Shown here: piece after piece, positions 6,285 through 7,279 of the stretch
Layout of the letters: each line of letters starts with the position of its first letter
Numbering within the stretch: the first letter of the stretch is position 1
Origin: SXRF01 sp964624555
GTDB lineage: Bacteria > Pseudomonadota > Alphaproteobacteria > Rickettsiales > SXRF01
DNA: 7,279 nt
Assembly (NCBI GenBank): GCA_964624555.1
Contig: CAZUXB010000057.1
Coordinates: 1-7,279 of the forward strand
Direction: 5' to 3'
The notes under the pieces: generated by a model
Told to the model about the DNA's origin: nothing
Seen by the model: only the letters and a program-made list of their open reading frames with translations
The model's database searches: none
Translations under genes and position numbers: made by a program

Positions 6285-6308
6285 CGAATTATTTGAAAGA
6301 GCTATAAA

Positions 6309-7279
6309 ATGAATATCTCGCGTTTTTTTATCGATCGCCCGATCTTTGCTGCGGTGCTGTCGCTGCTGATTTTTCTTGGTGGCTTGATTGCCCTCTGGCA
6401 GCTTCCTATTTCTGAATATCCGGAAGTAGTGCCGCCATCGGTGGTGGTGCACGCCATGTATCCCGGTGCCAACCCTAAAGTAATTGCCGAAACCGTTGCC
6501 GCCCCGCTGGAAGAACAGATAAACGGCGTGGAGAATATGCTCTATATGTTCTCGCAGGGAACATCGGACGGGCAGATGACACTCACCATTACCTTTAAAA
6601 TCGGCACCGACCCCGACAAAGCGCAACAACTCGTACAAAACCGTGTAAACCAGGCCCTGCCGCGCCTGCCTGATATTGTCCGCCAGTTTGGAGTCAGTAC
6701 AGTTAAAAGTTCGTCCGACCTTACTATGGTCGTGCATATCCTGTCGCCGAACAAACGCTATGATGAATTGTATCTAAGCAACTACACCACCCTGAATATA
6801 AAAGACCGTATCCAGCGCCTGTCTGGTATCGGGCAGACCCAGATTTTCGGCGGCAGCGATTACGCTATGCGGATATGGCTGGATCCGGAAAAAATCGCCG
6901 CCCGCAATTTAAGCGCCAATGATGTGGTGAATGCCATCCGCGAACAGAATGTACAGGTAGCAGCCGGGGTAATCGGTGCTTCACCAGCCGGTAAAGATGT
7001 CGAATTGCAACTTAATATAAACACCCAGGGCCGCCTCCAGAACGAAGAGGAATTCGGCCAGATTATCATCAGGACTGATGCAGGCGGAGCAATAACCAGA
7101 TTGCGTGATGTAGCACGTATCGAGCTTGGCGCTTCGCAATACGCCCTGCGTTCATTGTTGGATAATAAGCCGGCAGTGGCACTGGCAGTTTTCCAGGCTC
7201 CCGGGTCAAATGCACTGGAAATTTCCAACAATGTCCGCGCCACAATGGCCGAGCTTAAAAAAGATTTCCCGGAAGATGT
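6309..7279 (+). CDS. RND multidrug efflux pump, inner-membrane permease (MexF/OqxB/AcrB-like, HAE1), 5' part
   Basis: The first 323 codons of a proton-driven drug exporter that normally has about 1,050 residues; it runs off the right edge with no stop. MNISRFFIDRPIFA (1-14) and the first transmembrane helix (about 11-30) lead into the porter domain: LPISEYPEVVPPSVVV (32-47), YPGANPKVIAETVAAPLEEQ (51-70), INGVENMLYM (71-80), FKIGTDPDKAQQLVQNRVNQ (96-115), QIFGGSDYAMRIWLDPEK (178-195) and REQNVQVAAG (211-220). The wording is closer to MexF/OqxB than to AcrB. The charged transmembrane residues that carry protons lie beyond the window. The ATG at 6309 has AGAG (6298-6301) seven bases upstream, a weak ribosome binding site. 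It is 158 bp from the adaptor gene, an unusually wide gap for this pair, filled mostly by the palindromic repeat. An outer-membrane factor may follow downstream. Confidence 0.95.
   Translation, partial: MNISRFFIDRPIFAAVLSLLIFLGGLIALWQLPISEYPEVVPPSVVVHAMYPGANPKVIAETVAAPLEEQINGVENMLYMFSQGTSDGQMTLTITFKIGTDPDKAQQLVQNRVNQALPRLPDIVRQFGVSTVKSSSDLTMVVHILSPNKRYDELYLSNYTTLNIKDRIQRLSGIGQTQIFGGSDYAMRIWLDPEKIAARNLSANDVVNAIREQNVQVAAGVIGASPAGKDVELQLNINTQGRLQNEEEFGQIIIRTDAGGAITRLRDVARIELGASQYALRSLLDNKPAVALAVFQAPGSNALEISNNVRATMAELKKDFPED

Noticed and set aside
6195..6737. 180-codon minus-strand open frame over the repeat and pump start
   Set aside because: It is antisense to the well-recognised pump gene and the palindromic element. 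Its composition is shadow-like and it shows no family motif.

Overview
This 7.3 kb window reads as a moderately AT-rich Gram-negative chromosome, most likely a proteobacterium. It carries a tripartite RND efflux operon, an acyltransferase of the PEP-CTERM/exosortase-associated (FeeM/LuxI-like) family, and an intergenic palindromic repeat of the GTCATTCC...GGAATGAC type common in proteobacteria. No rRNA, tRNA, CRISPR array or transposase is visible. Assignments rest on motif reading only; no database search was possible.

Layout: (1) 30-1623, minus strand: a GT4-type glycosyltransferase followed after one base by the N-terminal part of an FtsX/MacB/DevC-like ABC permease, which stops after 146 codons and looks truncated. 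(2) 1624-2038: a very AT-rich divergent control region with several dyads and repeated short motifs. (3) 2039-2881, plus strand: the N-acyl amino acid synthase-like acyltransferase. (4) 2888-4867, minus strand: a 659-residue fusion of an E1/ThiF-like adenylating domain with a nitroreductase-like flavin domain, convergent with the acyltransferase and only 6 bp from it. (5) 4868-5007: a short divergent promoter region. (6) 5008-7279, plus strand: a MexE/OqxA-like periplasmic adaptor and the start of a MexF/OqxB-like RND pump, which runs off the right edge. The two are separated by a palindromic repeat element of about 111 bp.

The most interesting part is the centre. An acyltransferase expected to make N-acyl amino acids lies next to an adenylation plus flavin-redox fusion protein, with lipid-type export genes on both sides (DevC-like permease on the left, RND pump on the right). 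A working hypothesis is a small pathway that makes, modifies and perhaps exports an acylated amino acid signal or lipid. Co-location is seen; the pathway is inference. The second point of interest is the repeat inside the efflux operon. It shows compensatory changes in its terminal hairpins, and a 43-codon reading frame with a good ribosome binding site runs through it.
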